Source: Symbiodinium natans (lineage: Eukaryota > Sar > Dinophyceae > Suessiales > Symbiodiniaceae). From it: a stretch of 64,000 nt of DNA. Positions 32,330-43,751 of the stretch are shown here, piece by piece. Within the stretch, counting starts at the first letter, position 1. Every line of letters begins with the position of its first letter. Below the pieces are notes generated by a model. It saw only the letters and a list, made by a program, of their open reading frames with translations, was not told the origin of the DNA and searched no databases. The DNA is taken from assembly GCA_905221605.1 (NCBI GenBank), contig CAJNDS010002236.1:1-64000 (forward strand), read 5' to 3'. The translations under genes were made by a program, and so were the position numbers.

Positions 32330-32435
32330 CCAAACCCTAAACCAGCAGCCCTAAACCCTAAACCCTCAGCCCTACAAACCCTAAACCCTAAACCCCAAAC
32401 CCCAAACCCTAAACCCTAAACCCTAAACCCTACAC
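32330..32435. repeat. CCCTAAA array
   Basis: Degenerate to perfect heptamers lie just past the stop codon of the TDP1-like gene (32441-32443). Confidence 0.9.
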
Positions 32436-32440
32436 CGCAA

Positions 32441-35400
32441 CTAAATGGTCCAAGCAGCCAAGGAGATTCCCGACAGGGGCAGGCCGAAGGGCAATGGCGC
32501 CATGTCAAAAAGGCTCTGCTCTTCCGAAGAGGACCTCAGGTTTAGGGTTTAGGGTTTAGGGTTTAGGGTTTAGGGTTTAGGGTTTAGGGTTTAGACTACG
32601 AATGCTTAAGAACTCCCCCCACAATAAAAGCTTTCTTCCTTATGAGGGTAATATAGGGATTGTGTTTTTTGGGTTCTTAAGCAAATAGTAGCAGAGGTGT
32701 GGCTGAGGAAGTTTGAGTTTGGGGCCTCAGGGCCTAGGGCTGAGGGGGTTGAGGACTTAGGGTTTGGGGTTGCAGGGAAAGGGGTTGCAGGGTCCTGGAA
32801 GAAGTGGAGGAGTTCAGGGTTCTGTGGGGCATCGTGGGGATGCGGGTCACAGAAGTCTAGGGTTCAGGGCCGCACCCTGCCCCCGAGGCACCTCTCCTGC
32901 AGGAGCACGACGCCCAGTTCGCGGTTGCCGCTCCAGTGCAGGTGCCGGTCCTCGACCCTGCTACGGCCGACGTCTGCTTAAAGGGCTTGGGATTAGGCTG
33001 AAAAAACTTGGGGGTTTTGGGGTTACAGCTTAGGGCTCGAAAGCGTGGATGGTTCAGGGATTCGGAAGTGGAGAGTAGTTGGCGAGCGTGGTGTGAACGA
33101 GTGGTTTTGGGTGATGCGACTGAACAGTGCAAGTGTTCCGCAAAATGCGGGCGGTTCGGGCTGATTCCAGGGTCTTGGTTAGTACTTACGGGAACTGGCT
33201 ACCCTGGAAACATTCTGTCCGAAGGAAGAGAACAACTCGAGGGCATGAAAAGGGAAAACCCAAAGCCTAAAGCCAACCTTTTTGCATGTAACAAAAATCG
33301 CGGCGTCAGGAACGGAAATTAGCAAAACAGTTGGAAAATCACTCCGTGGCCTGTGCAGTGTGCCCCAAGCAGAGATTGAGAGGTTGTGGGAGCCCACATA
33401 GATCCAGCCATACCTGGGATCTGCTGCTTCATGTTTTGGTTCACAATTCTTGCTAGCCTCCGAACTCCCACCCAATACATGGAAGATCACACCGGAAGGT
33501 CGAATGCAGCCATATCTGGGCTCTGATGTGCCTCGGAAAGAAGCTTGGCCCTGATTTTCCCTAGAAAGGCAGACTATCCGAAACCCAGTCCATGTTGCTT
33601 TGGAGAGTTCAGGTGGAAGGCCTGGAGCCCCTTTTGTGAGTAGAGGCGCAGGCCCAAGCCCTGGTTTGTTGGGCAAGCTCTTTCGGTGATGTCTTTACAG
33701 AGGGCTGATACAGAACTCCCCGGCTTCAATCGGTTCTGTCACAATATGGAACAAAGGCCCAGGGATGTGCCGAGAAGCGGCAGTTCCCCCTAGAAGCCCC
33801 AAGCCAAAGCCTTCAAAATGCTTCAAGTTCTGCCTTAAGGAAGAGATCGGCCGGGGTTCGGCTGTGCGGCTTCCTCATTCCAGCAAAGTCGAGCGATGAG
33901 CTTGCCTAAGGCCGGGGGGTTTTAGACTGAGGCTTCAGGCTTCCGGCCTTCTTCTACTTGGGCCCTTTCGGACTTCCTTGCAGGGTTTTACACTCCTAGC
34001 CTGCGAGCACTTAACCCTTCCCTGAAAACCTAAGTGCTTTCCCCCCCCCCCCCCCACCCAAAATCTCTTTACGGCCGAACAGCCCCCAACCCTCCAAACA
34101 CAAAACACATCCCAACACCAAACGCCCACGACGATGATCCCAAAACCCTACAAGCCATAATTTCCCAACGAAACCCTATGGTTTGCAGGGTTTAGGGGTG
34201 AGGGAAAAAAACCCTGAACCCCGGATTAACCCCCAAACCCGAAGTGATAAACCCTACACCCAGGTACCATGGTTCGGTAGGAGCTCTCGCCCAGGTGAGT
34301 GCGTCGGCGCCCTGTGGGCCACGAGACGCTGCTCCCCCATAGATGCGACTTCAAAACCTTGGAGGGTTTAGGGTTTAGGGTGAATACCGGATACCTTAGT
34401 CACTTCCTTGCTATTTCCTTGTCCAGGCAACGAAATCGAACAACGAAAAACAGACATCTAATGTCACCAGGAATGTTGACATTTAGGTTCTGTGCGTGCC
34501 CTCCTGACATTGATGTAGCTTGGACATGAATTCCATCACCATCGGCACATCCTGGTGTTTGTATTCCCTCATTGAATATCTTCCGAGTGCTACAACCCCT
34601 AAGGCATCGGAACTTACAGGTCATCACGTGCTCACATCTCATGAGGCTGAGGGGATCAAGCTCCAAAACCCCTAAACCCCAAACCTCCCGAAACCAACCC
34701 TAAACTTAAGACCTAAACTTAAGAGCTAAACCCTAAACCCCTAAACCCCTAAACCCCTAAACCCCTAAACCCCTAAACCCCTAAACCCCTAAACCCCTAA
34801 ACCCCTAAACCCCTAAACCCCTAAACCCGTAACCCCTAACCCCAGACCCCAAACCCCAAACCCTAAACCCACGAAGTTCTTCGGTGGCTCTGGAGATTGA
34901 TTTCAACCGACTGGGGTATCGTTTTGCCATGCGACGGATGGGACCTTGTTCAGGAACCAGCACGTGAGGTCCTGGCACAAAGCTGCTGTCGGCGTTTGGG
35001 GCTTGGATCTGTAGAATTCTGTAGGTATGGTTTAGGGTTTAGGACGGCTGAGGGTCTGTAGGTCGTTGTCTCGGTTCATGTAGGGTTTGCCCCTTTTGGT
35101 GAGAATCCCTTATGCGCGACCTTTGGCATCCATCATGTGCAAGCTCATCTTCAGAAGAACAAGGTGCCCGCTCATCACAAAGTTTGTGTATCAAAGATGA
35201 TCCGGCACATTATGCAACGTGAACACTGCGTAGCATGGACAAAAACTGGCCCCGGAGGCGACATCTAAACGGCAAACAGGTCAACCAGAGTGTGTATACA
35301 CAGATCGTCTAATCCATAGGGTTGCCATCACCCGTATCCGGCCACATAGATAAGGAAAGAACACACGTCAAGACCTTGCGGTGGATCAAGAACGGTTCGC

Positions 35401-37359
35401 CCTTCAGAGCATGGGATAGGTGTACCAGACTGCCATGTAGGCAATGGGCACGGCACACCATTCTTGATGTAGTCGCGAGTCACACATTTCAGCGCGGGCT
35501 ATCCTCGGGCCTGATCGTGGACTGTGACCCAAGGATTTTGCGGGAAAGGTGGCTTGAAACCCTCCCGTGACATGTGACATCTAGACCAGCTCGAACCGTG
35601 ACTTGTCTTGCTGAGTCTTGCCGAGTCCGCGCTAAATCCAGGCGAACAGCTCGGTCCTGGCAAGTCTCCCTCACCGGCTGCCCGCCCCACACACTCATCA
35701 AAGGTACGAAACCAATCCTCAGTTTTTCAAAGAGCGACAAGGCGAGGGCGCAGGAACCAGGAGACTCTCACCCCTAACCACCCGAACGCCCCTACATTCG
35801 ACACCTCAAGCGCATCAGGGGGTCGTCCGTCAAGGTGCTGAAGGAGGAGCTCAGGGCCACGAAGTGGCGCTCCTCGGACTGGGGCCACGCGGTGTGGGAC
35901 AAGCCGACATGCAATGCCATGAGCCCATAGTTGATCTCCTTCACAGTGCGGAAGGCGGAGTGGCTTGGGGGGGAAGAAAGTGAGGATGCCATTGCTTAGT
36001 TGAAGGAATCCGAAACGAACCCTGCGAGTTTTAGAGGGGGTTCCGGGATGCCCCGTCCAGGTGGGCCAGCAGCTCTCCCACGCCTTCGGCTAAATCGCAA
36101 TCGCTGAAAGGATCGAGAACTTCGAAATACGGCGCCGAAACATGCGGCGTTTTCAGGGTGACCTGCACCAGCGGAAGCTTCTGGCTACTTTGCTCCTGGC
36201 CTGGTGAGGTATCAGGGTCCTCTTCGCTGACATCGGTTGCCAGTAGCTCAACTTCCAGGCCCAAGGAAAGGGGGCGACCGTCCCGTCCACGGAAGCCCAA
36301 GAACTCGGCTGCAGCGAGCGCTTTGCAGGATGCCGGGCTGGGAAAGGCCACTGGGAGGTCTGCAAGGCACAGTGTCCAGCACTCCCCGCGCTGAACAAGC
36401 GAGGCATTGCCGGAATAGTCGCCCCTCGCGGCGGACAGCAAGTCCTCCGTCTTCTCCGATCGCATGATCTCCAAGCTTTCCTCCATCAACGACAGCCTCA
36501 GCCCGACCTGTCCGGGGTCGAGAAGCCTTGCCTGCTCAAAGATGCCCGGGCGGGACATGATGAGCTGGACGCTGCGCTCATCAATCGAAAACTGCGAGAG
36601 CGTTGACAGCCACAGCGCGCGCTGATTCCCGGGGGCGCCGTTGAGCAGCTCCGCCAAGCAGTGGGAGAGGGTCCGGCAGAATTTCCCGGACTGCAGCAGG
36701 GAGGCCACGTGCAGACCAGAATCTCGCCATGGCGAACCATCTGTCCGGCGTCCAAAGTCTTTGACCCACACCACCTCGCTGTTACTCTGCCAGAACCTGG
36801 AGTTCAAGTTGGCGCTGGAGATGACAATACGTAGTCGGTCTTGAAACTCAAGGAGAATCAGCTTGGCATGCACGCTGCACTCGCTCTGGCCATTTCCTTC
36901 GCATCCTTCGGCGTCCGTTCCCTCAGCCGATTTCGGATCCCGGGCATGCCGGGAGAGGTGCGGGGATCCCGGGAAGTGGAGGCAAACGTTGTCGAACTCG
37001 GCCTCCAGGGCCCTCCACAGCTTGTCCCGATCCCGACTTGTCCAAGGGTGTGCGCAGATCGTGAGGGGCGTGCGCCTTTGAACACCAAGCTCCTCTCGCA
37101 GCCAGGCGACGTCGTCCAACAGGTCGAAGGTTGTCATCAGCACGGAAACTGCAGAATCTCTCCCACTTTGCGCCAGCTGATGAAAAGCAAGGGACGCAGT
37201 GTTCAACGTCGGGCCTAGTCCCAGCCGGGAGATCGGCACGGTCAGATAGGGTTGCTCACCCTCAAGGCCTTCCAGCAACCGCTCCAACTCGAGCTGCTCC
37301 TCATCCGTCAGGCGTGCGTCGCCCGCCTCATGACAAAAGGCACAGAGTCTCCGCACATC
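32441..37359 (-). CDS. Tyrosyl-DNA phosphodiesterase (TDP1)-like protein, multi-exon
   Basis: TDP1 hydrolyses the bond between topoisomerase I tyrosine and DNA 3' ends. The large exon (37359 down to about 36031) carries the N-terminal TDP1 pattern (VLMTTFDLLDDVAWLREELG) and the first catalytic motif at exon residues near 163-183: SVHAKLILL with H and K, then IVISSANLNSRFW with N. The second half is split: 34869-35008 (IQAPNADSSF...), 33343-33413 (YGWIYVGSHNLSISAWGTL), 32892-32973 (HWSGNRELGVVLLQE) and 32441-32534 (LFDMAPLPFGLPLSGI, TAG stop). Phases agree through these last four. An exon at about 35800-35990 (HFVALSSSFSTLT) probably belongs too. A second H-x-K is not visible; the aligned position reads R-L-K. 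The 5' end before 37359 (acceptor CTAG|G) is missing. The introns hold large telomere-like arrays. Confidence 0.8.
32539..32594. repeat. TTTAGGG array
   Basis: Eight perfect heptamers stand immediately upstream, in gene sense, of the last TDP1 acceptor (CCTGAG|G). In sense they read CCCTAAA. Confidence 0.93.
34041..34055. repeat. C homopolymer, 15 bases
   Basis: An unbroken C run inside the long TDP1 intron region. Confidence 0.9.
34683..34868. repeat. CCCCTAAA (8-mer) array running up to a splice donor
   Basis: About a dozen perfect octamers (34733-34829), with heptamer variants at both ends. In the sense of the TDP1 gene, the intron starts GTTTAGGG exactly at the end of this array (exon ends 34869). 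Confidence 0.9.
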
Positions 37360-37424
37360 CTAGTCGCAACCACTCCGCAGCCTAACACCTCAGCCCTTAA
37401 AAATTAACCCTTAACCGCCTTAAC

Positions 37425-37525
37425 CCGAAACACCATATATATTTTTCTATATATGTACATACAGGGGGTATATATATATATATATCTATGTATGAAAATG
37501 TATGTATGTATATATGTATATGCTA
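37425..37525. repeat. TA-rich microsatellites
   Basis: Alternating TA (about 37470-37486) and TATG/TATATG runs occupy the interval. A run of 25 C follows at 37631-37655. Confidence 0.9.
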
Positions 37526-37630
37526 CGCCCCCCTTTGACCTATGGGTTTTTGGTGTTTTCAGACATGCTGGTGAGCATGAGGCATCTGGGACGCCTTTTT
37601 TGTCCGAAGAAACGGAAATGAAGCTATCCG

Positions 37631-37655
37631 CCCCCCCCCCCCCCCCCCCCCCCCC
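37631..37655. repeat. C homopolymer, 25 bases
   Basis: An unbroken C run at the left edge of the AT-rich island. Confidence 0.95.
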
Positions 37656-37699
37656 AGCGACCAAAAACAAAGGCCCAAAATCGCGTAGCTAATCACCGG

Positions 37700-38560
37700 A
37701 TAATGAAGGACAGTTATTGGGACACCCACCTCACAGACCCCGATAGGCCAGCATTCTATGCAAATTGTGCGTTTAAAGGGCAAATAATGATTTGTTCAGC
37801 AACTAATGTATTTATACAATTGTGTGTTGTACGAGGCAAAGTATTAATCAAAGACTATCTGACAAGTCCACTGAAATACTTTATGTTTACATATTCATGA
37901 AACTTTTTTTGAAATCATCATTCTATGCGAGTTTAACTACTAGAGGAATTATTCAGCAAATAGCAGCAAATAGCCGACTCGAATACGATTTATTAACGTA
38001 TTTATGCAACTGTGTTTGTACTAGGCAAAGTATTCATCAGATACTATCTGAAACGTCCACTGAAATACCTTATATTTACACGTTCCTGAAATATATTTCC
38101 TTTCAAATAATCATTCTGTGCGAATTTAACTACTAGAGACATTATTAGGCAACTAGCACAATTTTACTCAAGTGAATACTAGTTAAAGGACCATACTCAA
38201 CCAAAATACGAAATAAACACCATACTCAACCAAAATATGGCAAAGTGTGCTTTTCAAGGGCAAATAGTGTGTTGTTGAGCAGCTAATGTACTCATCAAAG
38301 TATAAATCAAATACCATCTGAAAAGTCCACTGAAATACCTTATGTTTCCACATTCATGAAACATTTTCTAGTTTGAAATAATCATTCTATGCGAATGGCA
38401 ACTACTAGAGTAATTATTAAGCAAATAGCCCAATTTGACGCAAGTGAATACTAGTATAAGGACCGTACTCAACCAAAATACGAAATAGACATTAACGGAA
38501 ATGGAAGCGGTTCTACTTACATAACAATGAAACAAAGATTTCTGAAGTATTCAATATAGA
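37700..38560. repeat. AT-rich island with three diverged direct repeats
   Basis: The words GTCCACTGAAATAC, CATTCTATGCGA and AACTACTAGAG recur in the same order three times (anchors near 37865, 38054 and 38323). The unit is 190-270 bp and irregular. Frames here are short and repeat-derived, so no gene is called. The composition contrasts sharply with neighbouring DNA. Confidence 0.75.
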
Positions 38561-38795
38561 CCACTTATATACTTTGTCTGAAAAGCACAATTTGCATAAG
38601 CAAGCTTAACAATGCACAAAATTCCTAGAAAAGTACTTAGTGAAGGCCATACACAAGCATATTCACAAATGCACAAAAACATCCAAAAAAGCGCAATCGT
38701 TTCAGGAGAATCTCTGGTGAAGTTTGGAAAAGACCACTTGCACATTATTTCTGAAAAGCACAATTTGCATAAGCACACTTAAACATGCGTAGTTA
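38560..38795. repeat. Duplicated segment next to the AT-rich island
   Basis: GACCACTT...TCTGAAAAGCACAATTTGCATAAGC occurs twice, near 38557-38605 and 38729-38778, in direct orientation about 170 bp apart. Confidence 0.7.
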
Positions 38796-38811
38796 TTGCC
38801 TCGTAAAGGCG

Positions 38812-38975
38812 AACCAAAAACCAAAATACAAAAACCACAAAAACCAAAAAACAAAATCAAAAAACAATTTTCCGAAACTCTTGGAGAAGCCTCATAGGGA
38901 TTACTGAGAGTTCCAGACTTCTTTTTTGTTTATTTTGATATTTTTTGGTTTTGGTTTTTTGTTTTGACATTTCTT
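38812..38975. repeat. Long imperfect inverted repeat of A-rich and T-rich arms
   Basis: An arm of AAAAACCAAAA-type words (38812-38875) is mirrored by TTTTGGTTTTGG-type words (38920-38975) around a short unique centre. It could fold as a hairpin and may be a small mobile element or a former poly(A) insertion. Confidence 0.55.
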
Positions 38976-39609
38976 TTCTACTGTCCCGTTTTTTTTAAAT
39001 TCGGATTGTAATTGTATTTTAGTCTACGCCCTAGGAAATACGCTATGTAGCACACTGAGTTTGCTTGCAGTGCAGCTGGGTGACTTGAGACAAGGCGAAG
39101 AAGGGTAGGTCACTGGGGGGCGGGGGGGTGCCAGAAAAGAAAAAAATGGCATAGGTCAATGGGGGGGGAGGTGCCACATATATATATATATATGTATGGT
39201 AAAAAAAGTGTATGTATACAAATTCCAGCACCAAGCCGCCTCAAGCGCTGCTTCTTCGACCCTGTTCAGCCAAAAGCCGTGGCCGCTGAACCAGTCCGGG
39301 ACCGTTCCAGCCCCACCTCGACCCAAGCCCTCCAAGATACAGGTTCAGGGTTTGGGGCACTTGGGGGTATAGGTTCCTTAAATGCCCTAGACTTGACTAC
39401 ACAAAGCCCTTTGCTGCAGGACCCTGTTGCCACGAAAGGCGTGTGAGGTGTTGGGGGCATGCCACGGGCATGGTGTCCACGACGCGTTTGCACGGGAAAC
39501 TTTGCCTTCTGGCCCTTGTCTTCGAACGCACAAGAAGATCACATGCTTCGGCTTGGTCACATGACAAGACACAACGAACACACGCACTCTCTCACTCTCT
39601 CGCACTCTC

Positions 39610-40343
39610 TCTCTCTCTCTTTCAATTTCAGGTCTTGCCCCAACAACGCGGCCAGCAGCCTTGAAGCTTCCTTCAGTAATTGCTCCAAGGCACGTGGCTC
39701 GAACTGAGAAGCTGGCATCGTCCAGTCGGCGGCGACTTCAATGAATGCACGCCCCTTGCTTGGCAGTTCGGATGTTGATCGCCCTGAGCGACATGGCCGA
39801 GGGGCCTGGAAGTCTGATAAGTCTTGAGCCCCTGCAAACTTGCGCCAATTGCGTTTTTCCAGCACCTTGCCATGCTTGAGCAAGGTATCCCATGCTGAGA
39901 AGGGCATGCACCAGGCATACACGGCAGTACTTCGGCTGGGTAACATCGCCGAGCCCTTAACCGAAAAACAACTGCATGCTTCACCTACTCATCCCACGCC
40001 CAAGGCCAATCGTCAGCCAAAAAGACTCTCAGAGACTCCATGACCCAAACAAATACTAAACCACTTAAAGCAATGAGGGTCTTTGTTTTGGGCTTCGATG
40101 GGGTCAGGGCCTGCTGGCTTGGACTGCCACGACCACCCCACTCGCGTTGTTCAGCTCGGGGCGGGTTTCCAGGCCCACCAGCCTGAGAGCAAAAAATGAG
40201 CATCCCAGTTCTGAAGAGTCATCAGCTGGTAGAAGAACTTTCGCTCGAATTTGCATGCTGCGCACGGCTCTTCGTCTGCCGCGTATCTATCCCGTGCACA
40301 CATGTCTTTCAGGCGGCTGGCAGAAGTCGCCATCTCGTTATAC
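39610..40343 (-). CDS. Unrecognised protein, two or more exons
   Basis: Exon 40183-40343 encodes YNEMATSASRLKDMCARDRY, AADEEPCAACKFERKF and FYQLMTLQNWDAHFLLS between an AAG|G acceptor and a CAG|GC donor. A CxxC pair (PCAACK) could bind metal. A second island at about 39610-39945 encodes WDTLLKHGKVLEKRNWRKFA and ALEQLLKEASRLLAALLGQD. The phase between the two is not settled, so an exon may be missing. The helical C-terminal part suggests a protein-interaction region. No family is recognised. Confidence 0.5.
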
Positions 40344-40439
40344 CTTGTAAGCACTCGACCTACCCCTGACTCAACCAAGCTACCCAGCCCATCTGAAACC
40401 CTGGTGCATAAAACAAATGCAAACCCTCAAATTCCGAAA

Positions 40440-40525
40440 CAACCCCCTAAACCCCAAACCCCAAACCCTAAACCCTCAACCCTGAACCCTGAACCCTAAA
40501 CCCTAAACCCTAAAACCCTAACCCT
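40440..40525. repeat. CCCTAAA array
   Basis: Degenerate heptamers (CCCTAAA, CCCTGAA, CCCCAAA). A unique segment of about 115 bp follows, then TTTAGGG repeats from 40643. By the bracket pattern that segment may be an exon, but I could not decide strand or frame. Confidence 0.8.
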
Positions 40526-41005
40526 GAGCTAGAAGAACCCCTAACCCGGCACCCGAAGCTCACGCCTGATCCGCGCTCCCACCTCCAAGCCGGGCCTGGC
40601 TCGCAGGGAGTCGCAGAGGTCGTGGGTTCGAAGCACTCAAGAGGGTTTAGGGTTTAGAGGGTTTAGGGTTTAGGCTAATTGAGGGTTTAGGGTTTAGAGG
40701 GTGTAGGGTAGGGGGGGTTGAGGGCCTTTTCTACTTGGGGGGAGTTTCGGCTTTGCTTCGGGTTTTTGGCGGCCCAAGTGTCGGTGTTTGATGATGGGGA
40801 TCTCCGGCTCAAACTAGCAGCAGGGAACAACAAAGGGCAGCACCAACATAAACCATAAACCCTCAACCATCAAAAGGCTCGCGTCCTATCACCCCTCTCA
40901 CCCCTATAACCCCATAAGCCCTTTCAGCCCCCAAAAGCCGCAGAACCCCTATAACCCCCTACATCACCCCTATACCCCCTATAAGCTATAAGCCCCCAAA
41001 ACGCC

Positions 41006-41467
41006 CTACAAGTCCCCTGAAAGCCATTTAACTTCTTCGAGAGCCTGGTTTCGGCTCGCGCCGGGGTTGGGGCGCTGGTCGGCCTTTCGCTTGATAGACC
41101 CTCCGAAGGGTTTAGGGTTTAGGGCTTGAGGGGTTTGGGGTTTAGGGTTAGGGGTAATGGGGGTAGGGTGAGAGCTTTCTTGCAAGGTATTGTGGCAGTT
41201 GTGGTAGGGTTCTCGGTGCGTCGAAGTCAGCGGTTGGGGCTCTAGTTTGAGCTGCGATTCCTGAGCCTTCCGTGCTGCAAGCCCGAGGTTACCCCCTAAA
41301 CCCAAAACCCAAAACCCTAAACCCTGAACCCTAAACCCTAAACCCTGAACCCTGCACCCTAAACCCTGAACCCTAAACCCTGAACCCTGAACCCTAAACC
41401 GAGGAAGCCTCGATGAGTTGGCTGCAGGCGACGACGAAGTTGTCCTCAGTCTGGACCCCATTAAGAC
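41006..41467 (-). CDS. C-terminal two exons of an unrecognised gene
   Basis: Exon 41400-41467 (LNGVQTEDNFVVACSQLIEA then SS) ends TCG|GTTTAGGG, so the donor is the first heptamer of the repeat. Exon 41006-41089 (RKADQRPNPGASRNQALEEV then KWLSGDL, TAG stop) follows in phase 0 after ATCAAG|C. The alternative acceptor 11 bases upstream gives another open frame (SERPTSAPTPARAETRLSKK), so the C-terminus is provisional. The intron has TTTAGGG (sense) at its start and CCCTAAA (sense) near its end. Confidence 0.5.
   Translation of the reverse strand, partial: VLMGSRLRTTSSSPAANSSRLPRFRVQGSGFRVQGLGCRVQGLGFRVQGLGFWVLGLGGNLGLAARKAQESQLKLEPQPLTSTHREPYHNCHNTLQESSHPTPITPNPKPQTPQALNPKPFGGSIKRKADQRPNPGASRNQALEEVKWLSGDL
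41297..41399. repeat. CCCTAAA/CCCTGAA array forming the 5' end of an intron
   Basis: About fourteen heptamers alternate TAA and TGA variants and abut the exon at 41400. The oppositely oriented array lies at 41107-41155, near the other end of the same intron. Confidence 0.9.
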
Positions 41468-41539
41468 CTAAACCCTAAAGACCTAAACCCCAAACCCTGA
41501 AGACCTAAACCCCTGAATTCTTTGAACTGCCCTTTAAGG

Positions 41540-42106
41540 ACCTACTGCAATATAGTCACTTTCTAAATTATGGTCCCCTTTGGGGGTCCCTATTAAGCGG
41601 CGCCCCTGATTATTCGGGTATCCAAAGAGGACCATTCTTTCGAGAACTTGACCTTATGGGTATTACCCACTATAGGGGTACCTCTAACATATACCAAATA
41701 CCATTCTAGTTTTCCCGAATCTTGGAATCTCGGAGACCCCCAATTATCTGGAATTACGGAGATCGGGGCCTGCTGTCGGCTTCGAGCGAGACGTTTTGTG
41801 GCTTCATGGCCTGGCCAAGCGCCAGGCTCGGGGGTTGAGAGGTTACACCAGTCCCGCTGCAATTCAATGGTCACGTGATGTCTGACTATATCTTTTCTGG
41901 AACATGTAGTATTCATCTTAAAATAAGAAGTTTTGTACTACATGGGGTTGGGGCTTTGGGTTTTACAGTATACCTCCTCCTCCTCTCCCTACGTAAGGGA
42001 CCCTTGATTCTCGGGATGTTCCCCGTTATACCAGCAGTCCTTAATAGGGAGTCCAAAAGGGGGTACGATAATCCCTAATTAGTAATAGGGACTGTTAGTA
42101 GACCCT
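41540..42106. repeat. Dispersed-repeat cluster related to the 8.05 kb element and the MITEs
   Basis: The segment contains GGTCCCC/GGGGTCC and CCCCAATTATCTGG words like those in the MITEs. Near 42015-42105 it has a diverged copy of the 8049-8120 element (GATGTTCCCC, CAGTCCTTAATAGG, GGGACTGTTAGTAG). Borders are not clear. A minus-strand frame across 41760-41880 may include a real exon. Confidence 0.4.
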
Positions 42107-42197
42107 AGACCCTAGACCCTAGACCCTAAACCCTAAACCCTAAACCCCCCCCCCCCTCCCCCCCAAAAAAAAAAGAAACAAGAAAACACATCCAGGC

Positions 42198-42751
42198 CTT
42201 GATGCTGCCAGCTTCGGGGCCGGAGCTCAGCTCCACAAGGAAGCGACCATCCTCCTGGGTTGAGGGTTTGGGGTTTGGGGAATGGGGTTTAGGGTTTCGG
42301 GTTTAGGGCTCCAGGGCTGGGAGAAGGAGAGAGGGGGAATTCAACAACTTGGTCTGAGGGCTCATTTCCTTGCAACTCGTGTTCAGAGGTATGCAGAGCA
42401 TCTGCCCGGATGCCCGGCCTTGGCGACGAGGGTTCCGACGCTGCCGTTCCTGGAGGCTGGCACGTGGCTACGGATTCTCTGAGTTCCTCCAACGACTCTG
42501 ATACGCTCTGACAGCTCCAAGCCTCACAAGCTGCGGAAGCCCTTGCATGCAGGGGGCCGATCCCACTACTTCTCCAAGCCTTTGAGATTGAGGGCCCGGC
42601 AAATGCTTGGCGCCGGTGAGGCCATCCACGCGCACCTTGCTCCCCTCCACTAAAGGCCGCTTTTCGGCGCGCGCCGGCGAGGGCACGGAGGGCGCTGGAG
42701 CGGCTGGAGCCTTCAGTGGAGGCATTTCGTCCTCATCGTCCGGGCTGGGGC
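42198..42751 (-). CDS. Protein with a KOW/SH3-like beta domain, three or more exons
   Basis: Exons 42601-42751, 42419-42449 (only 31 bases) and 42198-42254 (19 codons) join with consistent phase. They give an acidic/proline-rich lead (PDDEDEMPPLKAPAAPAPS), then GSKVRVDGLTGAKHLNGSVG and TLVAKEDGRFLVELSSGPEA. The pattern V-x-V-x-G-L ... N-G-x-V-G-T ... D-G-R-F-x-V-x-L is typical of KOW/SH3-like barrels that bind nucleic acid or protein. Donors are TTT|GC, AAG|GC and AAG|GC. The acceptor at 42255 directly follows sense CCCTAAA/CCCCAAA repeats. The gene continues past 42198, and a usual closing segment (PxNL-like) is not found. Function beyond the domain is unknown. Confidence 0.6.
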
Positions 42752-43751
42752 CTGGAACGTCAGAGTGACTGAGTCGCTCTCTCAGAGGCCATAAGAAACA
42801 CGTATTTCAACGTGATGCACGTGGTGCGCTGTTATGCAAATGCCATGGCAGAGTCGTGCTCCGCCTGCTTGGCCACCCCTCGCCCACTTGAAGCCGCCCT
42901 GGAAGTCATTCACAGACCTGCGCCGGCAAATAGGAGTCCGCGACTACGAGGCCCTAAACGCCAGCCCTCAAACCTGCTAAATAGGTCCCGAGGAACAAAG
43001 AAAAGTGCCCTGAAGCTCAATCCACAAACCTCGCAACTCTGCCTCGGCTTCTGGTAGTGCACTCGGGGTCCAAAGCCGCTGACTCCTGAGGCCAAAGGGT
43101 GCTAGGGGGGTAGATTTCACAGCTTAAGTTTCTTGCGTTGAAGGGTTCTGGGAACCCTCAACGGGTTCAGGGAATGCGGTCTGGGTGTAGTTGCAACACG
43201 GACTGGCGCTGGGGACAGGGCCGCTCATCTGACCATGGGCAGAAGCTGTATCTCACGAAAAACTACCAGCATAAGTGAGGGCAGAAGCACCCTAAATTAC
43301 GGTTATAGGCTTTAGGTTATCTTGCTCAGGGTTCAAGGCTTAGGGAAGCTCGGTTACCTGCTGAGCTCGTAGCAGGCCTAGACCAGGGTTGTCGGTCAAT
43401 GTCATTCACCGATGCCGGTGGGAGCATCGCTTCCGCCAACATTTTGCTGCGTACAGTATGGCTCTCATGTCTCGAAAGCTATTGAGCGAAGCTTGGGCAG
43501 CAAGTTTTGAGCGCGTGGAGACATATTCAACACCCTGCAGAAAAAAAACATGAACGCGTCTGTGTGATCATATCTGCAGAGTTCCATGGTCATGTGCATG
43601 CCTCGGAGCTAGGTCGAAAATGCTGCAACTGGATTTCCTTGAAGGCATTTTCCTGCTGGGCAACATGGTGCAAGAAGGGTTCAGGGTCCAAGATCATCTT
43701 AGAGCCTTAGAGCCAAGGCCTTGGAAGGGGCCTGGGCATTACCCTTTTTTC
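42752..43751. other. No supported gene
   Basis: Upstream of the KOW-domain exons and downstream of the amylase stop. Short frames on both strands lack exon borders. Degenerate TTTAGGG words occur near 43310-43330. Confidence 0.4.

Noticed and set aside
34400-34666. Additional TDP1 exon (88-residue minus-strand frame)
   Set aside because: The frame is open but has no TDP1-like motif, and the exons on either side already agree in phase without it.
40600-40645. Possible tRNA (GTGGGTTCGAAGCAC resembles a B box)
   Set aside because: The T-stem does not pair well and no acceptor, D or anticodon stems can be drawn at the right spacing.
41280-41461. Predicted protein with GFRVQGLGFRVQGLG repeats
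   Set aside because: It is a translation of TTTAGGG/TTCAGGG heptamers in an intron and not a real protein. The same holds for similar frames at 12.4-12.7, 18.4, 28.0 and 57.9 kb.
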